Positions 1-5,009 of a stretch of 25,531 nucleotides of DNA are shown here, piece by piece. The notes beneath the pieces were generated by a model. It saw nothing but the letters and a program-made list of their open reading frames with translations. It was not told the DNA's origin and ran no database searches. A program made the position numbers and the translations under genes. Within the stretch, counting starts at the first letter, position 1; each line of letters begins with the position of its first letter. Source of the DNA: a virus; IMG/VR virus record IMGVR_UViG_3300046010_015343, positions 1-25,531 of that record; one strand, 5' to 3'.

Positions 1-2
1 AT

Positions 3-464
3 TGTGTTGAACCAATGGATATTAATGAAATTGAAATGATGGGAAAAACAATCACCGATTATGAAAATAAGCGTAATATAATTGAACATTTCAAATTAAT
101 GGGAGTTGATTTATGGGACGAAGTTGAAACGGAAATGCAGAAATTCATTGATACGAGTGGTGATGCAGCTACGTTTGTAAAGGAACAAACCGGAATCATA
201 TTACCAATAAAAGCTAAACAAAACGATGTTGTTGAACTAACAAGATATGAATTGGAATATGTATTAATCATGAATGATTTAAAACAAAAATTCGGTTCAT
301 TAGGTTACTACAACGATAAACGAAAAACAACACGTCGCATTAAGATCTATTCAGGTCCAACCCCAGCAATTCAGAGATATATGTACGAAAAATATCCACA
401 TATTCAAACATATTTCAACGTTGATCCACGATCAGGTGGGTTGTGTTTTGCATTGCCACTTTAA
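3..464 (+). CDS. hypothetical protein, probably 5'-truncated by window edge
   Basis: The frame is open to the left edge. The first Met codon is at position 15, but it lacks the A-rich leader (ataaaggttATG type) seen before nearly every other gene here, so the true start is probably upstream. The visible 149 residues are mixed alpha/beta and charged, with a basic stretch (KRKTTRRIK, around residues 101-109) and a Gly-rich C-terminal end. I recognise no domain. A strong intrinsic terminator follows immediately, so this gene closes its transcription unit. The coding call is secure; the function is unknown. Confidence 0.75.
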   Translation, partial: CVEPMDINEIEMMGKTITDYENKRNIIEHFKLMGVDLWDEVETEMQKFIDTSGDAATFVKEQTGIILPIKAKQNDVVELTRYELEYVLIMNDLKQKFGSLGYYNDKRKTTRRIKIYSGPTPAIQRYMYEKYPHIQTYFNVDPRSGGLCFALPL

Positions 465-471
465 TAAGAAT

Positions 472-496
472 GGGGACATAAACGTCCCCTTTTTTA
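472..496 (+). terminator. intrinsic terminator
   Basis: GGGGAC (472-477) and GTCCCC (484-489) form a 6-bp GC-rich stem with a 6-nt loop, followed directly by six Ts. It ends the unit of the first gene and sits just before the first GGAYTACA promoter. Confidence 0.85.
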
Positions 497-504
497 TTTC
501 ATTA

Positions 505-534
505 GGACTACAAAGTTTACATTCATATATTTAA
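505..534 (+). promoter_or_regulatory. GGAYTACA-N13-TATATTTAA promoter
   Basis: GGACTACA, 13 bases, then TATATTTAA. It lies about 20 bases before the ATG at 555 and is one of 25 copies with identical spacing in the window. Confidence 0.8.
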
Positions 535-554
535 GTATAAGAAAAAAAAAGGAT

Positions 555-707
555 ATGAAAAATAAAACCAAACAACAGATACTAGCTGAAATGCTACAAA
601 AAGAATTAAACTCAACAGAACAAATGTGGGATGAAGGTAAATCACCTGCATTTATAGCTGGGTATTTAAAGGGTTTAATTAAAGTAACCATTTCAGAACT
701 AAAATGA
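555..707 (+). CDS. small helical protein, unknown function
   Basis: This 50-codon ORF begins after an A-rich leader (gaaaaaaaaaggatATG) just downstream of a consensus promoter. The product is charged and Lys/Glu-rich and probably forms two short helices. Its stop TGA overlaps the next start in an ATGA arrangement (704-707), which implies translational coupling with the SWIM-domain gene. No family is recognised. The call rests on promoter, leader and overlap, which all agree. Confidence 0.7.
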   Translation: MKNKTKQQILAEMLQKELNSTEQMWDEGKSPAFIAGYLKGLIKVTISELK

Positions 708-1012
708 TATATCTACCTATAGCAACAGAACATATTCCACCAACCATCGTAAATACCTATCAAGGTAGATACGCTGTGTTGGATGGAAAATGGTTTGAAA
801 TTGGACAAACCATTACATTGGATTACGTTAGGAAACATTGGAAACCAAAACCAATTGAAACCAATTCAATTAAAACATTTGCTATTAAGAGCTCGAATGG
901 GAAAGAACAGTATACCGTTACAGTGAATGGGGAATATTGGAAATGCAATTGTCCGAGTTGGAAGAACCCATGTAAACACATTGATACAGCTAAAGCTCAA
1001 ATTAAGGAATAG
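704..1012 (+). CDS. SWIM zinc-finger domain protein
   Basis: This is a 102-residue protein. Residues 81-92 read C-N-C-P-S-W-K-N-P-C-K-H, matching the SWIM signature CxCx(n)CxH, whose Cys/Cys/Cys/His set is expected to bind one zinc ion. SWIM domains occur in DNA- or protein-binding factors such as transposases and recombination or chromatin proteins, so a nucleic-acid- or protein-binding role is plausible but not shown. The N-terminal half has a beta-rich pattern with no family I can name. The start overlaps the preceding stop by ATGA. The TAG stop shares its G with the next GGACTACA box. Confidence 0.85.
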   Translation: MIYLPIATEHIPPTIVNTYQGRYAVLDGKWFEIGQTITLDYVRKHWKPKPIETNSIKTFAIKSSNGKEQYTVTVNGEYWKCNCPSWKNPCKHIDTAKAQIKE

Positions 1013-1041
1013 GACTACAGGATTTATTAACGTATATTTAC
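1012..1041 (+). promoter_or_regulatory. GGAYTACA-N13-TATATTTAC promoter
   Basis: GGACTACA begins on the last base of the upstream TAG stop; after 13 bases comes TATATTTAC. It serves the gene at 1064. Confidence 0.75.
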
Positions 1042-1063
1042 TTCAAACGAAAAAATAAAGGTT

Positions 1064-1354
1064 ATGATCGAAATTCAAATCAAAACAGAACACTTCAGAA
1101 AATCACCAGGATATGGATCTATTGATGAATGTCCATTAGCGCTTGCTTGTAAAGATTATTTCTCTGAGGGAACACGTATACGTGCAGGTGGGCACACTGT
1201 ACATATTAATAGAGAATCTTATAAGATTGATGATTATTGGGGAAATCCGAATGGCAATTTAAGGTGTGAGGAAATTAATGAAATGGTTAGTGATGCTAAG
1301 AATGGTAAAGAAATACCTACTGTGACAGTAACTTTAACAAAGTTAGAGTATTAG
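1064..1354 (+). CDS. hypothetical protein (96 aa)
   Basis: The gene has its own promoter and the typical leader aaaaataaaggttATG. The product contains two Cys in its first third (CPLALAC) and one near the middle, His and Tyr residues, and a Thr/Val-rich beta-like C-terminus. There is no signal peptide or membrane segment. I do not recognise a family. Its setting among single-gene promoter units suggests an early host-interaction gene, which is inference only. Confidence 0.75.
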   Translation: MIEIQIKTEHFRKSPGYGSIDECPLALACKDYFSEGTRIRAGGHTVHINRESYKIDDYWGNPNGNLRCEEINEMVSDAKNGKEIPTVTVTLTKLEY

Positions 1355-1383
1355 GATTACAAAATACACGTTCATATATTTAA
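1354..1383 (+). promoter_or_regulatory. GGAYTACA-N13-TATATTTAA promoter
   Basis: GGATTACA, 13 bases, TATATTTAA. The first G is the third base of the upstream TAG stop. It serves the gene at 1405. Confidence 0.8.
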
Positions 1384-1404
1384 TCAACTTAAAAAATAAA
1401 AGTT

Positions 1405-1737
1405 ATGAGCAAAATAACATTCCACCGCAACAGTGCATTTTCAATGAGATTTGATAATGGTTTTGTAGTTTCAGTTACAACAGGACCTGGTACTTATTCT
1501 AGTAACAAACATTTGGACACAGCAAATCCATTACGTCATGAAGCAACAACAGCAGAAATAGCATGTTGGGATGAAAATGACTCCGCTGCATCGTTTGTTC
1601 GACTTGGAGAATATGATGATGTGGTTGGTTGGGTACCTGCACATTTAGTAGCGCAATTTATTTTTATTATTTCTCAAGCTTCAAATAAAGAAGAAATTAT
1701 TGAAAAAGTTAGAGAATTAGGATTACATAAATTATAA
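1405..1737 (+). CDS. hypothetical protein (110 aa)
   Basis: This is a soluble mixed alpha/beta protein. A beta-rich N-terminal part (FHRNSAFSMRFDNG) and a Gly/Pro/Tyr turn (TGPGTY) are followed by an acidic Trp-containing segment (ACWDEND) and a C-terminal amphipathic helix (KEEIIEKVREL). It looks like a compact folded domain, but I cannot name the family. The last codons (tta gga tta cat aaa) carry the GGATTACA box of the promoter for the following tRNA-like unit, so coding and regulatory sequence overlap. Confidence 0.78.
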   Translation: MSKITFHRNSAFSMRFDNGFVVSVTTGPGTYSSNKHLDTANPLRHEATTAEIACWDENDSAASFVRLGEYDDVVGWVPAHLVAQFIFIISQASNKEEIIEKVRELGLHKL

Positions 1738-1749
1738 TTGTATATTTAA
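1720..1749 (+). promoter_or_regulatory. GGAYTACA-N13-TATATTTAA promoter (starts inside CDS)
   Basis: GGATTACA (1720-1727) lies inside the last codons of the upstream gene; TATATTTAA is at 1741-1749 with the usual 13-base spacing. The transcript would begin about 15 nt before the first tRNA-like element. Confidence 0.75.
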
Positions 1750-1769
1750 GTATAAGAAAAAATAAAAAT

Positions 1770-1856
1770 AGTTAGGTATCGTAAGTGGGAATGAATACCA
1801 CATAGGTAACGTCTTGTCGAGTACAAGAGATACAGGTTCGAATCCTGTCCTGACTA
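1770..1856 (+). tRNA. tRNA-like element A (class II shape, abnormal anticodon arm)
   Basis: A 7-bp acceptor stem is formed by AGTTAGG (1770-1776) with CCTGACT (1849-1855), with discriminator A1856. The T arm is ACAGG-TTCGAAT-CCTGT (1832-1848). A 4-bp D stem TCGT/ATGA (1779-1782/1791-1794) encloses a GG-containing loop. The long variable arm is TCTTGT/ACAAGA (1812-1817/1823-1828). The segment where the anticodon arm should lie gives only TACC-ACATA-GGTA, with a 5-nt loop. Opened to 7 nt, the loop would show CAT with A instead of U at position 33. CCA is not encoded. It shares its acceptor and T arms with the elements at 2013 and 4900. Whether it is a working tRNA, a decaying one or a mimic is open. 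Confidence 0.6.
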
Positions 1857-1870
1857 CTAAAAATAAAGAT

Positions 1871-2014
1871 ATGTTTAGAACATTGAAATACTTATGGAGT
1901 AATTTTCAAAAAAGACCATCTAAAAGAAGTTTTTTGAATTTCATTAGAATGATGAAAACTGAAATTAGATGTTTATTAATGACTGGCTACTCAACAGATG
2001 AAATACTAAAATAG
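1871..2014 (+). CDS. small basic protein between two tRNA-like elements
   Basis: This 47-codon ORF starts at 1871, 14 nt after tRNA-like element A, with the standard leader aaaaataaagatATG. An in-frame ATG at 1814 lies inside element A and is unlikely to be used. The product is basic (pattern KRPSKRSF) with aromatic residues and probably helical. The TAG stop (2012-2014) overlaps the first base of tRNA-like element B, so 5' processing of that element would cut the stop codon. The function is unknown. Confidence 0.6.
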   Translation: MFRTLKYLWSNFQKRPSKRSFLNFIRMMKTEIRCLLMTGYSTDEILK

Positions 2015-2111
2015 TCAGGTGGCGGAGAGGAAACGCTAACTATGGATAGTCTGAAGGGTGGAACATAGTCCTATACCCTGATGACCGCAGGTTCGAATCC
2101 TGTCCTGATTA
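2013..2111 (+). tRNA. tRNA-like element B (Leu-like D arm, enlarged centre)
   Basis: The acceptor is AGTCAGG (2013-2019) with CCTGATT (2104-2110, one G-T pair), and the discriminator is A2111. The T arm is GCAGG-TTCGAAT-CCTGT (2087-2103). The D arm reads TGGCGGAGAGGAAACGC, with a 3-bp GCG/CGC stem and a Leu/Ser-like TGGCGGA start. Fifty nt separate the D and T arms, about 15 more than a usual class II tRNA. A long hairpin AGGGTGGA/TCC-ACCCT (2055-2079) is possible, or alternatively ACTATG/CATAGT (2039-2044/2064-2069). No standard 5-bp/7-nt anticodon arm can be drawn. CCA is not encoded. Confidence 0.6.
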
Positions 2112-2126
2112 CTAAAAATAAAGGTT

Positions 2127-2237
2127 ATGAAACATGTATATAAGAAAATAGATAAAGATGGTACAGCGGAATGTACTAAATGCGGACTAAGAAATTCAGA
2201 TCCAAACAAAAGTGATTATACTAAATGTAAAAAATAA
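2127..2237 (+). CDS. mini Cys-rich (zinc-ribbon-like) peptide
   Basis: This 36-codon ORF starts after the leader actaaaaataaaggttATG, 15 nt downstream of tRNA-like element B. The peptide has C16-x2-C19 and a third Cys near the end (C34), in a Lys/Asp-rich background. This resembles half of a zinc knuckle. A fourth ligand could be H3. It is followed 5 nt later by another Cys-containing small gene, so the two are probably one operon. No function is assigned. Confidence 0.55.
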   Translation: MKHVYKKIDKDGTAECTKCGLRNSDPNKSDYTKCKK

Positions 2238-2242
2238 AGGTT

Positions 2243-2443
2243 ATGAAAACTACAGAACTAAAACAAGGATACTCAATTTTTGGGAACAAAGGAAATGTAT
2301 GGAGCGATACAGCTCATATATACAAAAGTGGGACAGGGAACTTATGTGGTACACCTGCACTATCAAATAACTGGGCTAGGATTGAACAAGTAGAACATAT
2401 TGGATGTCCGGAATGTTTAGAAAAGTACAAATTAGAAAACTAA
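2243..2443 (+). CDS. small putative zinc-binding protein
   Basis: This is a 66-residue protein with leader aaaaataaaggttATG. Cys35 (in the segment LCGTP) and a C-terminal C55-x2-C58 plus a nearby His (EHIGCPEC) make a plausible treble-cleft or knuckle metal site. Small proteins with a CG-TP...IGCPEC layout are familiar to me from phage genomes, but without known function. It sits in a short operon between the 36-codon peptide and the acidic 53-codon gene. Confidence 0.72.
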   Translation: MKTTELKQGYSIFGNKGNVWSDTAHIYKSGTGNLCGTPALSNNWARIEQVEHIGCPECLEKYKLEN

Positions 2444-2449
2444 ACGGTT

Positions 2450-2611
2450 ATGGAAGAATCATGGTATGAATTATCCCTTGAAATGGGACTATTAGGAGCG
2501 GTAAATGAATATGTTGCTATGAATGGGGACATTGAAGTAGAAGAATTAATGGAAATATTTTGTGTGAGTGAAGATGAAGCGATTGGAGTAGTTTTTCAAT
2601 TGCAATATTAG
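2450..2611 (+). CDS. small acidic helical protein
   Basis: This 53-codon ORF begins 6 nt after the previous stop (taaacggttATG). The product is strongly acidic, with repeated Glu/Met residues and a helix-turn-helix-like run (VEELMEIFCVSEDEAIGVVFQL). An acidic surface is common in phage proteins that mimic DNA or occupy host enzymes, but that role is only a possibility. The TAG stop supplies the first G of the next promoter. Confidence 0.65.
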   Translation: MEESWYELSLEMGLLGAVNEYVAMNGDIEVEELMEIFCVSEDEAIGVVFQLQY

Positions 2612-2640
2612 GACTACATTGTTTATACTCGTATATTTAA
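2611..2640 (+). promoter_or_regulatory. GGAYTACA-N13-TATATTTAA promoter
   Basis: GGACTACA, 13 bases, TATATTTAA; shares its first base with the upstream TAG stop; serves the gene at 2662. Confidence 0.8.
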
Positions 2641-2661
2641 GTAAACGAAAAAATAAGAGTT

Positions 2662-2901
2662 ATGAAAATAAAAGACCTAATTAAACACCTCGAAACATTA
2701 GATCAAGAAAAAGAACTAGTTGTAATTGCAACGGATCCAACAGATTGGGAATATGGTTTAGTTGTGAATGAAACAACGATTGAACTAGAAGAAATATACC
2801 CGTGTGAGGATAATGGTTTAGAAGGAGAAATAGAACATGGATATGATGAAGATGAATGTCCAATTGAAACGGAATGCTACGTTATTAGATTAAGTTGCTA
2901 G
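2662..2901 (+). CDS. small acidic protein (79 aa), unknown function
   Basis: The gene has its own promoter and leader (aaaaataagagttATG). The product is very acidic, particularly in residues 41-70 (ELEEIYPCEDN, HGYDEDECPIE). It starts with an amphipathic helix (IKDLIKHLETLDQEKELVV), a pattern seen in short phage proteins that precede a beta strand carrying VIATD. There are three or four Cys but no clear metal site. The acidic patch could suggest DNA mimicry, which is inference and not shown. Confidence 0.75.
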   Translation: MKIKDLIKHLETLDQEKELVVIATDPTDWEYGLVVNETTIELEEIYPCEDNGLEGEIEHGYDEDECPIETECYVIRLSC

Positions 2902-2930
2902 GATTACAAAACAAACAATAGTATATTTAA
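2901..2930 (+). promoter_or_regulatory. GGAYTACA-N13-TATATTTAA promoter
   Basis: GGATTACA, 13 bases, TATATTTAA; shares the G of the upstream TAG stop; serves the gene at 2976 through a longer A-rich leader. Confidence 0.8.
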
Positions 2931-2975
2931 GTAATAAGAAAAAAGCAAAAATAATATTCAGAAAAAAAAAGAACT

Positions 2976-3131
2976 ATGTACGGACTAAAATGTGACTACT
3001 ACACAAAGCAATTCACAACAATAGATGAATTGATCGATGACGTGATGAGTTCAGGAATGGACCCAAATTACGAAATAACACGTAACGGAAAAGGAACGGG
3101 GGAACAAGTAAGTGATTTAATACAATATTAG
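2976..3131 (+). CDS. small protein (51 aa), unknown function
   Basis: The ORF starts after a poly-A leader (gaaaaaaaaagaactATG). The sequence contains an acidic helix (IDELIDDVMS) followed by a turn and a short strand (NYEITRNGKG). The pattern is compatible with a tiny alpha/beta domain. No family is recognised. The TAG stop overlaps the first base of the next promoter, as in its neighbours. Confidence 0.65.
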   Translation: MYGLKCDYYTKQFTTIDELIDDVMSSGMDPNYEITRNGKGTGEQVSDLIQY

Positions 3132-3160
3132 GACTACAAAGTAAACGTTCATATATTTAA
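3131..3160 (+). promoter_or_regulatory. GGAYTACA-N13-TATATTTAA promoter
   Basis: GGACTACA, 13 bases, TATATTTAA; first base shared with the upstream TAG; serves the gene at 3185. Confidence 0.8.
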
Positions 3161-3184
3161 GTAAACATAAAAAACATAAGATAT

Positions 3185-3409
3185 ATGAAAAAGTGGTTCA
3201 AAGTATTGGAAGTAAACCATATCATTGAAGAAGTGACTGGACATGTTAACTGTGATTATTCTAGCTATACTGAAAGCTGTGTTGTGGAAGATTTAGAAAC
3301 GGGTGAAGTTATTAGTATAAATGAGAAAACTACTAATGAAAGGGAAGCTCAAATGATAACGAAAATAGATATGTTTGATTTGGTGGTTGGGGATGAATTT
3401 AGAGTATGA
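3185..3409 (+). CDS. hypothetical protein (74 aa)
   Basis: The gene starts with leader aaaaaacataagatATG after its own promoter. The product looks beta-rich (KWFKVLEVNH, SCVVEDLETGEVISI) with an acidic C-terminal part, suggesting a small barrel or sandwich. It ends at the edge of the first gene-free island, 7 bases before the GTATATAT/GGATATAC repeats. The function is unknown. Confidence 0.72.
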   Translation: MKKWFKVLEVNHIIEEVTGHVNCDYSSYTESCVVEDLETGEVISINEKTTNEREAQMITKIDMFDLVVGDEFRV

Positions 3410-3416
3410 CAAGTTC

Positions 3417-3446
3417 GTATATATGGATATACGGATATACGTATAG
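3417..3446 (+). repeat. tandem GTATATAN/GGATATAC palindromic repeats, cluster 1
   Basis: An 8-9 base unit built on GTATATAC or GGATATAC recurs three to four times. The 8-mer GTATATAC is itself a perfect palindrome. Related clusters occur at 3546, 7893, 8025, 8143 and 9021, all outside genes. Confidence 0.6.
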
Positions 3447-3606
3447 TTGGGAGTATGTGACCTAGGGATCAACGGGAATGGGACGCAGGAGTTGGGGGGA
3501 CACAACCCTTTCCCACCCCTCCCCACCTCACTTTACATCGACGAAATATATATGTATATACGAACACTTACGTCACGACAACCGCAAAGTACAGCATTTT
3601 TCACGA
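3447..3606. other. gene-free island 1 (G/C-rich, possible hairpin)
   Basis: I see no convincing gene in 3410-3655. The island is richer in G and C than its surroundings. GGGAATGGG (3474-3482) can pair with CCCTTTCCC (3506-3514) with one mismatch. CCCCACC (3521-3527) and CATCGAC (3536-3542), followed by an ATATATATGTATATAC repeat, recur in nearly the same order in the second island (8107-8158). This could be an operator, an origin part or a structured RNA; it is unassigned. Confidence 0.5.
3536..3562 (+). repeat. CATCGAC + GTATATA-type repeat, copy 1
   Basis: CATCGACRAA followed by an alternating T-A/T-G tract ending GTATATAC. It matches the copy at 8133-8158 at nearly every position. Confidence 0.65.
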
Positions 3607-3636
3607 GGATTACACGTTTTTTTACCATATATTTAA
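3607..3636 (+). promoter_or_regulatory. GGAYTACA-N13-TATATTTAA promoter
   Basis: GGATTACA, 13 bases, TATATTTAA, located at the end of island 1 rather than next to a stop codon; serves the gene at 3656. Confidence 0.8.
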
Positions 3637-3655
3637 CTCAATAAATAAAAAAGAT

Positions 3656-3880
3656 ATGAAAACAGATGTTAATTTAGAAATGTACCGTAACGTTGATATG
3701 ATTACTTCAGAACTACAACGTCAAATTGCTGAAATTGAACAGAGCATCGATGAATTCTGTGCTGATTTTGTTAAGTCCCAAGAAGACCTACAAATTGTTT
3801 CGCTTTTCCAATCCATGTTAACAGATTTATATTCAGACTTGGAACAATTGGAAAAAATAAGAAGTGTATTATATAACTAG
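3656..3880 (+). CDS. small coiled-coil protein (74 aa)
   Basis: The gene has leader aaataaaaaagatATG and a promoter directly upstream. The product is almost wholly helical, with heptad-like Leu/Ile spacing in two stretches (ITSELQRQIAEIEQSIDEF and LTDLYSDLEQLEKI), as in a helical hairpin. There is one Cys and no membrane segment. No family is recognised. Confidence 0.75.
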   Translation: MKTDVNLEMYRNVDMITSELQRQIAEIEQSIDEFCADFVKSQEDLQIVSLFQSMLTDLYSDLEQLEKIRSVLYN

Positions 3881-3909
3881 GATTACAAAATAAACATTCA
3901 TATATTCAG
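3880..3909 (+). promoter_or_regulatory. GGAYTACA-N13-TATATTCAG promoter
   Basis: GGATTACA, 13 bases, TATATTCAG; shares the G of the upstream TAG; serves the gene at 3924. Confidence 0.75.
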
Positions 3910-3923
3910 TTAAAATAAAGGTT

Positions 3924-4148
3924 ATGATTGATACAATTAACATAGTTACAATTGAATACTCCATGGACGATCCTTGTTCTCCAATTACCAATACATTTTA
4001 CTCATTTGATAATTCCAAAGGTGAATATTATTGTTACGTGATGAAAGACGAGGATATTTTAGTCACTAAGGAATGGATTAAAGCACATGATGAGTACTAT
4101 GAAAAATCACAAACCAAAGTTACAATTGAAGAAAGAAAATGTGATTAG
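3924..4148 (+). CDS. hypothetical protein (74 aa)
   Basis: The gene follows its own promoter with a very short leader (taaaataaaggttATG). The product starts with beta-like segments (INIVTIEYSMD), has a Tyr-rich middle (GEYYCYVMKDED) and ends with a charged tail. It is soluble and acidic. No domain is recognised. Confidence 0.73.
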   Translation: MIDTINIVTIEYSMDDPCSPITNTFYSFDNSKGEYYCYVMKDEDILVTKEWIKAHDEYYEKSQTKVTIEERKCD

Positions 4149-4177
4149 GATTACAAGATTTACATTCGTATATTTAA
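4148..4177 (+). promoter_or_regulatory. GGAYTACA-N13-TATATTTAA promoter
   Basis: GGATTACA, 13 bases, TATATTTAA; shares the G of the upstream TAG; serves the 32-codon gene at 4204. Confidence 0.8.
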
Positions 4178-4203
4178 ATAAACATAAAAAACATAAATAA
4201 CAT

Positions 4204-4302
4204 ATGAAGAAAGCAATTCAGAGTCCCGTAGTTTTAGTTCCAACTTGGTTTATTTTTATCCATGTAGTTGGGATAGTATTAAGTATTATTTTAACAAGTT
4301 AG
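4204..4302 (+). CDS. tiny single-pass membrane peptide
   Basis: This 32-codon ORF has its own promoter and leader (aaaacataaataacatATG). After a short basic start (MKKAIQ) nearly all residues are hydrophobic (VVLVPTWFIFIHVVGIVLSIIL), giving one membrane-spanning helix. The size fits a phage membrane peptide such as an exclusion or lysis-timing factor, but nothing in the sequence decides. The TAG stop overlaps the promoter of the structured RNA. Confidence 0.6.
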   Translation: MKKAIQSPVVLVPTWFIFIHVVGIVLSIILTS

Positions 4303-4331
4303 GATTTCAGAATTACAGTTCGTATATTAAT
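4302..4331 (+). promoter_or_regulatory. GGAYTACA-type promoter of the structured RNA
   Basis: GGATTTCA, 13 bases, TATATTAAT. The expected start, about 7 nt past TATATT, falls at about 4336, right at the first base-paired segment of the RNA at 4337-4537. Confidence 0.7.
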
Positions 4332-4336
4332 TAAAT

Positions 4337-4537
4337 AACCGTTCCGAGTACGGGGGATAAGATAGGAAAGGAACGGTTCAAACCGGGTAGCACTGGGGCA
4401 CGACGGATGAAATAATGCCGGCCCCCGCTCCCATTTAAAAGGTGGACATGATGGCCACCACGCGAAGGCACGGCGCACTCCAACAGTGAGTGTTAAGTCG
4501 GCCATGGAGGTCCGCAACGTTGGGCCTCCATTTTTTT
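4337..4537 (+). ncRNA. novel structured RNA, about 200 nt, promoter- and terminator-bounded
   Basis: There is no credible ORF on the + strand here. The segment is markedly G/C-rich within AT-rich surroundings. Helices I can draw are: ACCGTTCC/GGAACGGT (4338-4345/4370-4377, 8 bp); GGGGC...CGG/CCG-GCCCC (4395-4399, 4404-4406/4418-4425) with a 4-nt bulge; GGTGG/CCACC (4441-4445/4455-4459); CACTC/GAGTG (4476-4480/4488-4492). The 3' end is a terminator hairpin with seven Ts (4505-4537). A GGAYTACA promoter ends 6 nt before it. It does not look like tmRNA, RNase P RNA, 6S or SRP RNA by their signature motifs. An open frame on the minus strand across it looks like a shadow of base composition. Confidence 0.7.
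4505..4537 (+). terminator. intrinsic terminator of the structured RNA
   Basis: TGGAGG (4505-4510) pairs with CCTCCA (4525-4530), with possible extra CC/GG pairs inside the loop, followed by seven Ts. Confidence 0.85.
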
Positions 4538-4541
4538 ATTA

Positions 4542-4571
4542 GGACAACACAGTTTACGTTCATATATTTAA
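4542..4571 (+). promoter_or_regulatory. GGAYTACA-N13-TATATTTAA promoter
   Basis: GGACAACA, 13 bases, TATATTTAA; starts 5 nt after the T tract of the RNA terminator; serves the gene at 4584. Confidence 0.78.
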
Positions 4572-4583
4572 ATAAAAAAGGTT

Positions 4584-4853
4584 ATGACAAAAAAACAATT
4601 TCACTCAGTTATTAACAAAGACGTTTACACCTATATGGAACAATATTTTCCAGAATTCACCATTGATGATAGTGAAGGATATGGTAGAATATACTTTTTG
4701 GATTCCACGTCATCTAATCCGGCCGACGACAGCATACAATACCATCAATCAAGGCATGAAGTGTGTACACTGAATTGGGCTAGCGAACGTGTGAAGGATG
4801 TTGAACGTGAATTGGAGAGCTGGATAAACGCCTTAATTAAACAATATCAATAG
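4584..4853 (+). CDS. hypothetical protein (89 aa)
   Basis: The gene follows its promoter with a short leader (taaaaaaggttATG). The product is an alpha/beta protein with an aromatic N-terminal helix (YTYMEQYFPEF), an acidic loop and a C-terminal amphipathic helix (VKDVERELESWINALIKQY). One His/Cys-containing stretch (HQSRHEVC) has no recognised motif. The TAG stop overlaps the promoter of tRNA-like element C. Confidence 0.75.
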   Translation: MTKKQFHSVINKDVYTYMEQYFPEFTIDDSEGYGRIYFLDSTSSNPADDSIQYHQSRHEVCTLNWASERVKDVERELESWINALIKQYQ

Positions 4854-4882
4854 GAATACAAGTTATATAGTTGTATATTTAA
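4853..4882 (+). promoter_or_regulatory. GGAYTACA-N13-TATATTTAA promoter of tRNA-like element C
   Basis: GGAATACA, 13 bases, TATATTTAA. The nearest downstream feature is the tRNA-like element at 4900, so this copy seems to drive an RNA. Confidence 0.75.
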
Positions 4883-4899
4883 GTATAAGAAAAAAAGTT

Positions 4900-5001
4900 A
4901 GTCAGGTGGCGGAATTGGTTAAACGCAACTCTATAAATGGGTGTATTACAATAACATTGAAAACAGTAATACAACTACAGGTTCGAATCCTGTCCTGACT
5001 A
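4900..5001 (+). tRNA. tRNA-like element C (Leu-like, long variable arm)
   Basis: The acceptor is AGTCAGG (4900-4906) with CCTGACT (4994-5000), 7 perfect pairs, and the discriminator is A5001. The T arm is ACAGG-TTCGAAT-CCTGT. The D arm begins TGGCGGAATTGG, typical of Leu tRNAs, with GCG/CGC pairs. The candidate anticodon arm is ACTC-TATAAAT-GGGT (4928-4942): 4 pairs and a 7-nt loop that would show TAA (Leu), but with A in place of the nearly universal U33. The variable arm is a 7-bp hairpin GTATTAC/GTAATAC (4943-4949/4966-4972) with a 16-nt loop. At 102 nt it is longer than an ordinary class II tRNA. CCA is not encoded. Confidence 0.65.
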
Positions 5002-5009
5002 CTTTCCTT

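Noticed and set aside
1814-1870. Upstream ATG start at 1814 for the small ORF ending at 2014
   Set aside because: It lies inside tRNA-like element A. The ATG at 1871 has the standard aaaaataaagat leader.
3447-3644. 65-codon + strand ORF in gene-free island 1
   Set aside because: It has no A-rich leader, runs through repeats and the next promoter, and its composition is unlike neighbouring proteins.
4338-4390. GGTTCAAACC in the structured RNA as a tRNA T arm
   Set aside because: The flanking bases do not give a 5-bp stem, no acceptor or D arm matches, and the bases are better used in the 8-bp 5' stem.
4299-4517. 72-codon minus-strand ORF across the structured RNA
   Set aside because: It covers a stretch with + strand promoter, helices and terminator, has no leader or promoter on its strand, and looks like a shadow of the GC-rich RNA.
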